Origin: Morella rubra
Lineage: Eukaryota; Streptophyta; Magnoliopsida; Fagales; Myricaceae
Assembly (NCBI GenBank): GCA_003952965.2
Contig: CM025855.1
Location: forward strand, 1,587,252 to 1,651,251
Direction: 5' to 3'
Length of the DNA stretch: 64,000 nucleotides
The translations under genes and the position numbers were made by a program. Under the pieces are notes generated by a model. It was given only the letters and a program-made list of their open reading frames with translations, made no database searches and was not told where the DNA came from. Below, in pieces: positions 1-12,669 of the stretch (position 1 is its first letter; every line of letters starts with the position of its first letter).

Positions 1-3000
1 AACATTTGGAAGAAAAAACAGGGAAAAGAAACAAAGGACTTTGGTGAAAGTAGCGCCACGGACCAACAAAATTAAGCCAATTAAACCCTAGCTCGATCAG
101 CAGGAAAACGGACAGGGAACATAGAAAAGAAGGCTTAATTATTTTGCAGTAAAATGAAGTAGTAATGGGTCTATTTGAGAAAGTTTTTTAATATATTTTT
201 TATAATAAAGCACAGACAAAAGGAAATTTTTTAATACGCTTAAACATGGAACGTTTGATCTCGAGTTTGACAGGTCATATCACCTTTCTTTGTTTCTCCA
301 CTGAGCCACTCACGTTTTATTGGGCAAGGATTCCATCACTGTCATGATTTTAGTAATTTTTATTAAAAATTAAACTTATGTTAAGGTTGAGCTTTCGTTG
401 TCCAGTTTTTATGTCAATTTTTTCTGAACCCTGTATATATATGCATGCAAATCTGGTATTTTGGCTGCCGAGTTTAAATGTCGCACAGGTCAACATTAAA
501 GCTCAACCTCACGAATACGCCAAGTCGTAATTTTCCTTGAAAAAAATTCCCACCTCAAACTTTCTTATTCGACAATTAAGGCGCCCTTCTGTTTCGTTGT
601 AAAAGAGTAGATAATTATGCTAACAATGCATCCGTAGATTGACCGTAGACGTGTGTGAATATATATTAACTCTCTTCATAGGCGTGAAAAATGTGATCTC
701 TTCGCTATCAGGGTTCGGAGACATCCTTTTCTGAAGAAGAGAACTTCAATAAGCAGGAAGTACTTCCTCCATAGTCGAAGACTCGAAGAAGAGAATACCC
801 ATTACAAGAACCATCACGTAATTTGAGAATTCTACCGGTTTACGCTTTAATTTCAAATTTGCCCTGTATGCATACGTGCAGTATTGCATAATTTGTGACT
901 GAAAGGATTGGGAATCTTGATTATGACATGCATACGCAAAGTAAGCATCAAAATTTTATTTTACGACTAAAAATTCAAACTCCATTTTAGGTATCGAAGA
1001 AACCATGGCCGGGTTTTGAAATATTCTACAGTTTTAATGACTAGACAAGTGTGGCACTTACTTTTGTCAATGTCAACTGGTTAAACACCACTCTCAAAAC
1101 CTTCCCCTTCACACATCATTTCGAGTTTTACACCCAAAAGAATCCAAAAAGTGACTTCAAGTGGGCCATATAAGGGGGTGCAAGAGGGACCCATCTACCA
1201 AAGCAATTCTAATCACAATTCATCTAGAAAGACAAAAGCACTCTCAGACAATCCACTCCAGCTGTTTTTCTTTCTTTTTATTTAGCCCCATCATTTTCAC
1301 TTCTTTTCCTTTTTCTCTCACCACATTGCTAAATTTCCATCCCTCCCCAGGCCAGAAGTTCCCAGTTGACTAGTTGAGTCCATGGAAAAGGAAATCCCTT
1401 TGAAACCCAAATCAGAATTAAGAGTTAAAGCACCACTTCTTAATCTCAACATTCCCTTGCATTCTTGTCTTGGTTAGCATTTTGCAAGTCCTATGAGTCT
1501 CACAACATCAGCTGGATTAGTATGCTAGCAAGGATATTTGAATTTTCATCATCTGATCATGGTCTATCACATAAGAATATCAGTGCCATATCTAGCATGT
1601 CCACTTCGACTTCAGACATGAGCATATTTCAAGGTTTATAATACCATAACCCTTTTGAATATAGTGATTTGATCATTAAGATTAGAATCTAAATTAATGG
1701 ACAATCAAAGTGGGTGGCAGGGAGTACGTACTTTTGGTTTGTAATAGAAGGAGTGGAGACATAAAGGTCAATTCAGATGCAAAGCTTGAAACGGAATGGC
1801 TCAATTCACTTCATCTCCTCCATTAGCAATTGTTCTGGTTTTTTTTCCTTTAAAAGTCAACCAATTACTTGAGAGCAAATTAATTGGGTTCTCAAATCCG
1901 AGTTCGACTAACGCACGTAGGTGGGCAAACCCCGCCGTTTTCCTCTGATTTTCATTTCAAATTATATGGTTGTATATGACAGGCTCTTAATGGTGGAAAA
2001 CCCTTATAATCATTCACATATTCCTCATTACTGACCAAAGGGAATTAACCACCTTGCCGACCCAGCTATGTGGCACGCAGCTCAATGATTTCTCATGGGA
2101 AGAAGCAAAACAAAAGACGTTCTCTTTCATTCTTTGTCTGCTATATTCTGCTGCGAAAATTCGGCTGCCAAGTGTTGCGATGTTAATGCGCCGTGTGTAG
2201 GCGACTAATAGGGTATCAATCTATCACCCTTTTGACAGGGACAACGACAATGAACTTTGTGTGTACCTTAAGCCTTTTGTGAAGCTTTCTTTGGAGCTTC
2301 CCTTTAACAATTTTTCCTTTTTCCTAATGTGGGAATTTAAGGTTTTGTGTTGCTAGCTGGCTAGCTAGCTCACCTCAAAGTTTACATACATACCTTGCTC
2401 CCCATTGCTCAGAAGAAAGGGGGCATATACTTCACACTTTCTTTTTTGAGGCCTTGGTTGAAATTCTTTTAGCTTTTTCTGCTCACTTTACAGCCAACTC
2501 CATATTCGTCCCATAAATTTCTTTCAATCTTGAAAGCTATTTGACCCTTAATAATTATTCAAATATACTTCTCAAAAGAAACTCCGTAGTGGGTTTTCCT
2601 ATTTAGGTTTTGCGTTCACATTCTTTTAGGATTTTCTACCAAGTCCTCCAATGTCCAATCCCCTTCCGCACTCAACCTTTTAAAAAGGGGAGCACACCAA
2701 AAACACTTCTGAAACAAATCATAACTTTTCGTAGTTAGAGAAGAATGAATATGAGTGGTATATATATTTATTTGTTTTCTGTTATTTGGCTTGTAAATAA
2801 GGAGAAAAAAAACAAAAGAGTAAATTATTCAATACGTTCGTATTGCTGTTTAAGGCTTGTTTACTATATAGGATATTCCATTTTCCTTTTTTTTTTTTTC
2901 CTTTTCATGACTTTCTGAATAACCAAACAAAAAAAAAAAAAAAGGAAACTAGTAGAGTTTGCCTTTTCTCACCTCTTTTGTCGGGTAGTAACAAGGGAAG

Positions 3001-3397
3001 AGAACTCCAAAAGGCAAAACAAGATGAAACAAAACTCCGGTAAAAGAGTGTAACTTTCACCTCAATCAAAGGTTATTTTTTCAAAAATTTCTGTTTCAAA
3101 ATTAAGAAAAGTTATTAAGTAATCAGCCTTTAAGTGGGCTATCTCAGACCGAATTATTGGAAGCTCTTCTTGCAACCAAAGGGTTTACTTAAACTCCCTA
3201 TCCTTTACCATCTCGTGGAATAAGACCTATATTCTCTGCTTTATGCTTTGAGTTCGAGAAAGGGACGAAAGTTAGGTTTGACACTTCAAAATATTATTGT
3301 TTCTCAAACACAAATTGCAATATGGAGGAATAGGCGTCTCCCACCTTGATAGAGAATTTGAATAATTTGATCAAATTGGTGGACAGAATCTCTATCT

Positions 3398-3503
3398 TTC
3401 TTTCTCCCAGCTTTTACAGCTAATATGAATTTATCTTCTCTCTTCACTTTTTCTTTCTCCCAGCTTTTACAGCTAATATGAATTTATCTTCTCTCTTCAC
3501 TTT
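3398..3503. repeat. 53-bp tandem duplication
   Basis: Two adjacent copies with a 53-bp period, about 3398-3450 and 3451-3503. Each runs from a pyrimidine-rich TTTCTTTCTCCCAG stretch through GCTTTTACAGCTAATATG to TCTTCTCTCTTCACTTT. The copies are nearly identical, so the event is recent. A third partial copy of the TTATCTTCTCTCTTCACTTT part follows at about 3515. Confidence 0.85.
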
Positions 3504-3543
3504 TTCGTTCTTTTATCTTCTCTCTTCACTTTCTTTTTCGTTC

Positions 3544-3713
3544 TTGGTCTTTTTCTATCAAAAATAAATCTCAAGTCCGGGTACAGAACCCTCTGGGTGG
3601 CTGGTTTTGGCGGTTCTGAAGCAGCTAGTTGGTCTTTTTCTATCAAAAATAAATCTCAAGTCCGTGTACAGAACCCTCTGGGTGGCTGGTTTTGGCGGTT
3701 CTGAAGCAGCTAG
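3544..3713. repeat. 85-bp tandem duplication
   Basis: Two adjacent copies of 85 bp (3544-3628 and 3629-3713), both starting TTGGTCTTTTTCTATC and ending GAAGCAGCTAGT. One mismatch is visible (CCGGGTAC against CCGTGTAC). It lies right after the 53-bp duplication, so this 300-bp stretch has duplicated twice with different units. Confidence 0.9.
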
Positions 3714-5950
3714 TAGTACGTACATTCTGACAAGCTTTGAAGCCTGAGGGGGACCTCTCGTATTAATATATCACAAAGTTCTTTGGGGAAGCTATATTAT
3801 AATAGCAAAAGTTAAACTACGCGATAACTCTTTACAGGACTTTTGGTACAAAAACCAGCTAGATCTTCTCTAGATATTTTAGCATATCAAAACCCAGCTA
3901 AAATATTTAACTTGCATTTGAATATACAGAAACCAGAGCAAATCTGATTAGGCCTCTGAATAAGACATCCCTAGCTAGCTTTGTTTGTTTTGTTTTTTTT
4001 CACTTTCTACAACCTACTCGCCCTCGGCTATCCATGAGGCTTAAGATCAATGCTGAAGTGAAATTTTGGCGTATCGCTTTCAAGCAAAACTTTCATCATC
4101 TTTGAACTTTTATGGCAAAACCAGTAAAAGTAATATTTCACCAAAATGCATGCGTGCCTGTCAAAGTCATGGATACGTAGGAGGTTAGAATATAAAACAG
4201 CAGTTTCAAAGTAGGGTTACTTTCGTTTGAAGAGCCGTTTCATAATTTTCTGTTTGAATTTAATAGTATAATTATAATAGGGATTTTATTAGAGGATGTA
4301 TTTTAATTGTGTATATTTCATCTATTATATGTGTTTATTTTTAAAAAAATTACACTATAAAAGTCGGATAAAAAATTACAGAGAATACTCAATTTGTTTT
4401 AGCAGCATTTAGGGTTACCTTTTTTCCTTGAATTTTCTGGTTAGGAAATTGCATCACTTGGCTGGTTTCATCAGCATCTTAAACTAACCTGTGATTACTT
4501 GGACCACAACTACGAGCACAAATAGTAATCATAATAACTATGATAGTATTACTAATATTAATAATAGTAAGAAGTAAAAATAAACAAAGCATAAACCAGC
4601 TCATGATAGTTCCATATTTAACTTATTAGGCAGACGTAGAGAGAAGCCAATATTGAAGTCAAGGTCAAGGGTACGTAAGGCATGCTCATATGGTTGCTAA
4701 TAACTTTCTTTTTTTTTTTCTTTCTTCTTCTTCTTCTTCTTCTTCTTCTTGCTTTCCTCTACGACGTTTGTGCTTTTTTTCTTTCTCTTTTTAGACTTCT
4801 TAGGTTAGGAAATATTTGTCATTTTTTCATTATCTTTCAACGCCTCTATAATATGATCTTTGATTTATATAACTAATGGGTTATTGAATAATAAGGAGAA
4901 AACAATATTCTATTCGGCCTTCACAAACCAAATTCAAATGATAATAATTCTGGGAACAACTAGTGCAGTAGTATTGGACGCCACCTGATCAGGGGAGCCT
5001 TTACTATGCATGCTTAGTGGACAACTAAATTATATGGCTTATTTGCAAATGATCCAAACTGCAACCCAATTGGTGGATTGACTTCCTTTCAACTCTATTT
5101 CCTCTTGGCCATCTGTGGAGAGTTCTATGCCAGAATCATTGAGATTATTGTTGTGGAGAAATAATAATAAAAATCCCTTATAAACATGATTACTACATTT
5201 TGCAGCCTATTCCATATCAGATGATCGATCGGTTCTCTAACCCTTCTCAAATTTTGCTGCTCCTCGACTTCATTAGACTCTTTGTTTTATACCAAAATTA
5301 ATAAAAAAGAGAAAAAGCACATAAAGAAGAGATCATGTCCATTCCATCTCTACCAGTAAGAAGTTTTCAGAGGTATGCATCTCAAGTTGGGTAATAGTTT
5401 TCAGACCCGTTGAGCATCCAGTAGGCCTAGAAATCCTAGAAACAGACAAACAATGATTTTCACTCAATCAATCTGGTAATAATACATCAGATTTAGAAGT
5501 TCTCTGTTCTAATGATGTATCCCTAGAATAGATTCCCCCATAAGTCCATGATGATTGGGTTCAAGCTAAATCTGTCAACAGTGATAATCTTCATTACCCT
5601 CTCGTAAAACAAGTCACAGGATCTCAATCAGATCTTCCATTCAGATTTCATCATGAATTAAAAATCTAAAGAGAATACACTTGTGGCTCAAGACACCAGC
5701 TTGGGCTCCAGCCTGCAGGCAATTTGCTAATCCAGCTGCACAGCAGCAACAGAGGACTAATATAGTCAATTTGCCCTTTGTTTTTTCCAGAAAGAATGGA
5801 GCATGCTAACACTAATCCCAATACATATAATATATATATATATATGTATTGGGTATAAAGAAGGTCTAAGATTGCAAAAGAGCAAGCTACTCTAAAGAGT
5901 GTATCCCACACGCCTCCCATGAGCGTGGGTACTACTGCTGTGGACCAAAC

Positions 5951-5982
5951 TGTACACTGATCACTGATGATCACTGTGTACA
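5951..5982. repeat. 32-bp near-perfect palindrome
   Basis: TGTACACTGATCA and TGATCACTGTGTACA face each other across a 4-base CTGA loop, giving a stem of about 13 bp with a small bulge. Nothing coding is near. It is too short on its own for a microRNA precursor. It may be a chance palindrome or the end of a decayed element. Confidence 0.5.
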
Positions 5983-6279
5983 GCCAACAGGCATGTCCAC
6001 AGGTTTTGGCTCGATGCAATTCACCTGTTACAAATTGCAATATAAATATTATATAAAAATCAATATTTTCCACTAAAAAAAAACTGCATATGAAAAGATT
6101 TTTCGAAAAATAATATTTAAAAAGGGAAAAAAAAAAGCATCATGATAAGAGACACTGGAGTGGGACAGTGCATTATAAAATGATGATGTCCTTTTCCTAC
6201 TTTGTCCATACTCTATTTTCTTGCGTCATCACTCTCGAGAAGAAAAAGGAAAAAGACAATCTAATTACGCCCGTTTATT

Positions 6280-6289
6280 ATATATATAA
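6280..6289 (+). promoter_or_regulatory. TATA box of the CCT-motif gene
   Basis: A TATATATATA stretch lies about 150 bp before the start codon at 6440 and is followed by a pyrimidine-rich CTTCTCTCTCCCCC stretch typical of plant transcription starts. This placing would put transcription start near 6310-6320 and give a 5' leader of roughly 120-130 bases. Confidence 0.5.
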
Positions 6290-6312
6290 CTTCTCTCTCC
6301 CCCCGGTCATAA

Positions 6313-6420
6313 ATGAAAGCTCAACCATTGAACAAACCAAGTACCCCAACCGTTTGGCCGGCGCTGCTCTGGTGTAGTGTCCTAGCTTTTGTTTCGCTGT
6401 TTGTGTTCTGTTCTCCTTGA
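6313..6420 (+). CDS. upstream ORF, 35 codons, in the CCT gene leader
   Basis: An ATG at 6313 opens a 35-codon frame that ends with TGA at 6418-6420, 19 bases before the main ATG at 6440. The predicted peptide begins MKAQPLNK and has a hydrophobic tail (ALLWCSVLAFVSLFVF). It exists in the mRNA only if transcription starts upstream of 6313. If translated, it would reduce initiation at the main start. I do not know whether the peptide is conserved. Confidence 0.35.
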   Translation: MKAQPLNKPSTPTVWPALLWCSVLAFVSLFVFCSP

Positions 6421-6439
6421 AGCTACAAGTATCGGAGAA

Positions 6440-9400
6440 ATGTATGCAGACGCTGGAATTTTGTTCCCTTATTTTCAGAATTTCTCTCAGGAAGTTCACC
6501 AACTTGATGAGTACTGTAAAACCCAGAAGTCCAATGCTTCAATGGTACTTTCTCTTATGTTTCACTCTAATTTGACTTCTTACCCTTTGTGGGTTTGGTT
6601 GATCGGCATTTCTTTGATTGGTTTTGAACTAGGCCAGAGCTATCTTGCTGAAAGTTTAGTTTAGTTTCTTTGATGTCCGCTCTTTTCTTGCTGAGAAAAT
6701 GAGGCCAAAACAAATGGAACATTTTCTGTTTCCTTGAATTCGGAAGTTCTAATTTTCAGTTAAATATTGCAGTTCCAACTGAATTTTCAGAGTTTTGTTT
6801 TGTTTTCCTTGTTTACTTGTTTGGTCGCTGAGAAAATAGGGGGAAATGAAAAAGGTAATATTAGTAATAAAAAGTCCAGTATCTTTATATGTTTTATGCT
6901 GTTGGGTTATCAACATAAGTGACAAAAAATAATTCTTTTGCTTTTTATTTTACCAAATTTGTCAGAACACAAATGGAAACAGCTGGAGTTTACTTTAGTG
7001 CCGGATCTGGAAAAGGATAGGAAAAGGAATATAAACAAGAAAAAAATTTCTCAGACACAGTTCCGTGTACTCTACTCTTTCTTTGATTTCCTCTTTGAAT
7101 TTCTGATGTCAACTCTTCGGTGGAATCGTGGCTTTTCACAGCACACACAGAGGCTACGAGTAACTCTAGAAAAAAAAAAAAAAAAATTCTCCACTGTGTT
7201 CTTTGTGTTCTTGAAGGGTAGGGGTCAAGAAAGAAAGTAGGGGAAAAGGGAAAGGTAATCTTTACGTTGATTATCCTGAATGACGTTCATCTGGTTTTAA
7301 AGTAAAACAAGGAAAAAGCGAGGAAAAGAAGATTGCGCCCGAAATGTTTGTTTAGATCTTTGCTTTTGTTAATTGCGGGTGATTTAAATGGAAATTTTAT
7401 GCTTTCAAGTGGAATTTTATGGTTTCAAGTGACTTGGTGTTTTTGCTATTTAAAGAAGATTTTACAGGCAACTTAATAGTGTTTCTCATTAATGGAAGTG
7501 TTTTTAAACATATGAACTCTGGTTATGGATAGAGAAAGTGGTTTGGGGTTTCAATATAAATGCTCATTTATGATGGAATTCTGGACCGTTACGTAAATAG
7601 TAAAGCGAAACTACTGCAGAATTCAACTTGGGATTGAAAATTAGCCAGCTTTTCTAAATTGCTTTCCATGAATTTGCGGGACAACAGTGACTTCTTGTGA
7701 TTCTCTTTTTCCTGAAAGTTCTGTGTTTTGAGGTGGAATTCAGGGAACTCATTGAATTTACATTTGAGAAGTAAGTTTATTTTGGATTCCCTTTGATACC
7801 ATGCCTACCAGTCCATCCATCTGTACCTAGACCAAATGTAAAATTTCAAAACCATGCTTGTTTGCCCTGGCCTGAATTCACTTAGCACTACCTGCACAAA
7901 TCCACATCCGGAATACTTGTTTGATCAACACCTTGTATTAGCCGGATTCTTCTCTAAGTGTTTTGTTAGATGCAAGAAACTTGCAATAAGAGATGATTAC
8001 TGCCACCTGCTATACTTTCCATTGTCTGACGACTGGAATCAATTTTATAAGTACGCATGGCATTGTAAAATCACTAAACATCAGCACATCTGTCTGAGAA
8101 TAGTGTCGATGGTGAGGTGTTTATGCCAATAGTTTCTTCTTTGTCGCTTTTGCTCTTTGTTAATTGCGTTTTCCCATTTTGTGATTCAGGGCAACCTGGC
8201 TCAGCACTCGATATTGGAATATGACCTAGGAGGAGAAGGGGATCTATTCAAAGCTCCAGAACCCATCATTGAAGAACCAGTTGTGAGCATTGATCCCATG
8301 ACAGCAGCCATTTCTATGATATCTTGCGGGGAAGATGTTATGTCCTCCCAGGGGCTCAAGGTTTCAGACATCGAGTCACTCCAAAATGACCAGCAGCTTT
8401 TGAGTGAGGTATTCTATGAGTGCAGAAAGGATCTATTGGAAAAAACAGCAATAGAAACACCACTCTGTGAGGTTCTGGATATAAAGATTCCTCTTTCAAG
8501 GATAGAGGACAACCAAATTCAAGAAAACAAACTACTTTCTGATGTAACATTCCAGAAAAGTGGCAGCTCAGGATGTTTAAGCTCAATGGAGTGGATTCAC
8601 GGAGCTGCAATGAAGCCAAATTTCCTGGATTTTCCTGCAGTGGATTTTGGTTCAGTTTATGGAATGCGGAGGGCATTTAGTGAAGGAGACATTAAGGTCA
8701 GACTTAATTAATTTACATAGGTTCTGAAAAGAATATATATCTTGAGGTTGATGTTGTGATAACCTTTTATTCACTTGCAACCATGAAACTGTGCTTAATA
8801 ATTTGTTAATCGAAAAGAGGAAAATAAAGAAAACATGACACTTCCCACTAAAATATAGAGGTGCTTTTAACTCTTTGATATTAAGTCGTTTAAGTGGGTT
8901 TAAGATACTATAGTCGCTAATCAATGCTTCATTGAGAGGATAATATTGGGTTGGGTTTACCTGGGATGACGTTTGTATCTCTAGTATACCAAAATAATAA
9001 AAACTGAGTCTAGGTCTCCAGCCAGTCTCCTGCGCAATGGAGAGATTTGTGTAGCTGGCAAAGTTCCTTTTTTTTTTTTTTCTCTATGCAAGACATTTCT
9101 ACCGAATTAAATTGGCTGTGGAGTCCTAGTTGAAGTAACTACGATAAACTGATAGGAGCTCTGTTAGTATGACCTTTCTCTTCATAATTTTTGTTGTGTC
9201 TTTACATCTGTGCTGCTCCCAACTTTCTGTGAGATGAAAAGGGTATCCTTTCTTTAATTTTTCCCTTTTTTCGCTCTGGACAAGGAGGCTCCCCCTTATG
9301 AATAATTAAAATAACCTCTTACAATGAGATCTAGTGATTTACTGCACTTCCCAACAAATATATTTCTATCCGGTAGAGCATGGGCCTGGAGTTTCCATGC

Positions 9401-10813
9401 ATGAGGTTTGACAAAAGAGAGTTAGTCAATCTTGTTTTTCCTGTTGAGAACCGGTTAAATTCCTCTGGCCGGGGGCTGGGTATTTCATGAACTTCCTAGC
9501 CGTAAAGACAGCAACTTGTTTTTCTCTTTACTCTTTCTTCTTCTTCTTCTTCTGCTGCTTCTTCTTCTTCTTCTTCTTCTTCTTTTATTTTCCCCCTTTT
9601 ATTGCTTTCTTTGATTCCCCCCTTCATACTATTCTCATTTGTGTGGTTTTTAAACTACCAGATTCTAGACACTCTTTTACTTGCAATTGAACACAGAGCA
9701 TTAGTTGCCTTTGTGACAGTCTACGAACTAAGAATTGCTTAGATGTTTCTGGTCATTTATACTGAGTTTTTGTGACAGACTCTCGGTAATGGCATGAGCC
9801 TCATCCATTCTCCCCTTGAGAGACCATTACTTATCAGCAACTGTACTACTGAAGAGCGCCGGGAAAAGCTTTCCAGATATAGGAATAAGAAGACAAAGAG
9901 GAACTTTGGCAGGAAAATCAAGGTAATTTGATACTTAGACTGTGTCCCTTGGTTTCAATTCTTAAATTTATCTTTCTTTAAAATTGTCGGAATCAAGTTT
10001 TGTTCATAGAATCTGATTTATGACTATAAAAGATAGGTGAAAAACAAGACTTGAAGGAAGTCTTTTTTACCTCATGAGCTGTTGGATTCCATGGCTAAGG
10101 CTTACTTTGGCGGCTTTTGGGTGAGGGTGGAGGCATAGGATAGGGGGTGAGTGTGATAGAACCACCAGATTCTGGGAGGTTGTGGCAATCAAGTTCACTA
10201 GAGTCGCTTTCTAGAGATCATTGACAGAGCACTTTAAACGAATAGAAGGGAGCGACTAATTGACCTTAGTTATTACTCCCAAGGTCAATTACTCCCAAAG
10301 GCCTCAGAATTTCTTTTTGAATTGGTTGATCTGCATCTTTGGTGGTTCCTACTCGAATTAAACCCTTGAATTTGAAATGCAGTTATTGTTTCTTTCTACT
10401 ATTTTGTAACCAACATTATCTCCAATTTTTAAGGCGATCATTTAACCATTTTGAAAATCATTGTGTGCTGCCTATTATCTTTGTCCAACTCAGGGGACTG
10501 GGGAACTTCTCTGTTTAACCTAAATTTGAAAGCAATACACAATTCCCATGTCGGGCATTGCTTTGCAGATCGGAGAAACCACAGAAGAACCAATATTCAA
10601 CTCTCAATTATGCTTTCACTTTGGACATTTTCTCTTCAGTTTAATATTTTCCAATAGTTTGCTATACAAGTGAGTTTGGCCTTTGACCTGATTCCTTGAA
10701 CTTATGGTTTGGCTTTGTTTTAGTATGCTTGTAGGAAGGCTCTGGCTGACAGTCAACCAAGGATTCGCGGGAGGTTTGCAAAGACCGAAGAATCCGATGT
10801 CAAGAGGCAATAA
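6440..10813 (+). CDS. CCT-motif (CMF-type) nuclear protein
   Basis: Coding exons are 6440-6544, 8190-8696, 9779-9922 and 10724-10813, all with GT-AG introns, giving 281 aa. The N-terminus MYADAGILFPYFQNF followed by EYCKTQKSNASM is the signature of the plant CMF group that includes Arabidopsis AT5G53420 and AT4G27900. The CCT motif spans about residues 231-275 (RREKLSRYRNKKTKRNFGRK at its start), is split by intron 3, and carries the basic nuclear-targeting and DNA/NF-Y-binding surface known for CONSTANS-type proteins. No B-box zinc finger or response-regulator domain is present, so it is not a CONSTANS or PRR protein. The middle (36-204) is acidic and unstructured. The role is probably transcriptional regulation; the targets cannot be told from sequence. 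The ATG at 6440 matches the family start. It is the nearest upstream neighbour of the ATX gene, as in Arabidopsis. Confidence 0.9.
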
Positions 10814-11040
10814 CTGTTATCACTTTTAGTCCGAGGAAGTTTAGAGAAGAAAAGGCTAGATTTGATTAGTCTTGAAAGAAGCACACCAGGACAATAGACT
10901 CGGAGTCAATGGAAAGTAAGAATAGGTACATCTCAATAAACCAGATCCCCCAACTCTTGTAGCCTTGATATCTTTATTTTAGTGAGGACCGCCCTATGTA
11001 AACTGAAATGCTCAAGTAGAGTTGTACATAAAGTTTGATA

Positions 11041-11046
11041 AATAAA
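11041..11046 (+). terminator. probable poly(A) signal of the CCT gene
   Basis: AATAAA lies about 230 bases after the stop codon in T-rich sequence, with a TTGTGTAATG stretch just downstream. It is the best-placed hexamer in the 3' region. Confidence 0.45.
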
Positions 11047-12653
11047 TGTTCAGTGCATATATGTTGTGTAATGGCAATGTTATCATCTCTCTGTTCTTGC
11101 TTGCTCTTTATAAATGATGTGATCAATAATGATATTTTCTCATACAACACCCTCATGCATAAATAATAAACGCTTTTAAACTGGAATTTAGTTTATTCTC
11201 TCTTTTTTTCACCCATTCATAACCTGAGTTGGGGAGAAAGAGATAACCCAGGGTGAAAGCAGGAACTTTCCCAGTATTCCTGGATGACAAGACAGTCACA
11301 TGACCTTGTCATGCCTTCCCTCAGACCTAGGCAATCGCTAGCAATCCTAATGTTATTCGGCCTATGTGTGCACGCCGGTTGGGGCTAGATTGTCCTCGCT
11401 TAGAAGGATGAGGGACACTGCAGCCAAAATAGACTACTTATGGTTAAATGGAAGCTTTCGGATGAGATCTTCTGAGCCTCTTAAATGAGTTTTTTGTTAC
11501 TTACCATTAGACTCTTGATATTTCTCAATACCCTTCTTTGGGTTCTGAGTAGCCTCCCTCTTGGGGTGGCTCGCTCCTTTTTTGCCTCTTTTCTTTTTAC
11601 GGGCTATGTCCCTCTTTTGTAAGACACTTTGGAGATTTAATATACTTACCAGTTAACCAAAAAATTCCACACTTTGCTGGACATGCTTACATGGTGGATA
11701 GAAGAACTTTTTCCATTTGGTCTTTGGATGAAAATAAGAATTTCCTGAGTTAAGAATAATCTTCTACTCGAACCCAACTTGTTTGGTGACTGAGTTTCCG
11801 CTTTTGGAGGTGACTGAGTGACCCCCGCATGTTGGGTCAGGGTTCTCTATGTGACATGTTGGGCTGGTACGGATTTGGATTGAACAAACGAAGTGACCTT
11901 ACCCAAACCGTTCCGAATCATTGTATTGAGTTTAGGGTGATCCATTTTAGTGAAGCCGGAAAAAACCTCACAGAAACCCTTTGTCCGGTTCTTCCTAATC
12001 CAATATGGTTCTCGGGTATGGTGCTTTTTGCGCTGTCTTATTAAAGCATGCTCCAAAATTGATTTCGGATTAGAACTTTGCTTGGGGCATTCTTTCCTAT
12101 AGTCGTTAACATTGTTACTTGTACTCGTGTACTTTTGGGACATTGGAAATCAAGTCCCCGAAGTTGTCTCGCTCAAACCTGCGAGGATCCTAAGACACTT
12201 CAACATAGGAGACAGATCGTCTAGAAATTAATACCAAACACAGCTTCTCAGCACGGTTACGAATCCAAAGGAAAACGGTTCCAATCCCGGGACCCCTTTA
12301 CAGGGGAAACGATGGCAGCTCTTAAAGCGAAGCACACGGATGGAGCTGACCGAGCTAAAGTGATTGCCTTACACTCTGCAAGCAGTTCCAAGAGACCCCT
12401 ACACGGCTACCTCACCATTTGGAAGCGATGCTGGACAGAATTCGGGGGTTCCTAGAATGTTTATCATTTCAACACTTGGACTTGGATTCCTCGTCGTCTG
12501 AATCGGTGTGCTCAAATGGGCTGCCTCTGGGGGTGGATCTGGGCTTCTTGATGTAGTTAATATTCCCCGAGATATTTTGTAAAGAAATGACAAAAACGAA
12601 GAGAAAACAAGCACAGAAAGAAGCTATTTTTTCTCATGTTGCAATGGGCATCC

Positions 12654-12669
12654 GACCCCGCTGCTTGGA
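12654..12669. repeat. LINE target-site duplication, 5' copy
   Basis: GACCCCGCTGCTTGGA directly precedes the LINE sequence. The matching copy at 12951-12966 directly follows the poly(A) tail and differs at one base. Confidence 0.85.

Larger units (their letters stand above)
1..6270. other. intergenic region, no gene seen
   Basis: No supported coding region, RNA gene or intact transposon is visible. The open frames are short, low in complexity or begin at non-ATG codons, and none matches a family I know. It holds a TTC microsatellite around 4720-4750, a TA run around 5828-5845, two tandem duplications (3398-3503 and 3544-3713) and a short palindrome (5951-5982), listed separately. At the left edge, about 80-90, there is an AAACCCTAG motif. 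This could belong to the promoter of a minus-strand gene lying outside the window, but that is a guess. Confidence 0.6.

Noticed and set aside
4682..4876. Leu/Phe-rich open frames over pyrimidine tracts, also at 9487-9690
   Set aside because: They translate TTC/CTT microsatellites and have no coding signal.
5666..6073. A 135-codon minus-strand open frame
   Set aside because: No recognisable domain or splice partners. It contains the TA microsatellite (read as Ile/Tyr repeats) and the palindrome, so it looks like chance.
12260..12310. A tRNA or SINE B-box (GGTTCCAATCC)
   Set aside because: The motif fits an internal RNA polymerase III B-box, but the T-stem does not pair and no A-box lies at the right distance.
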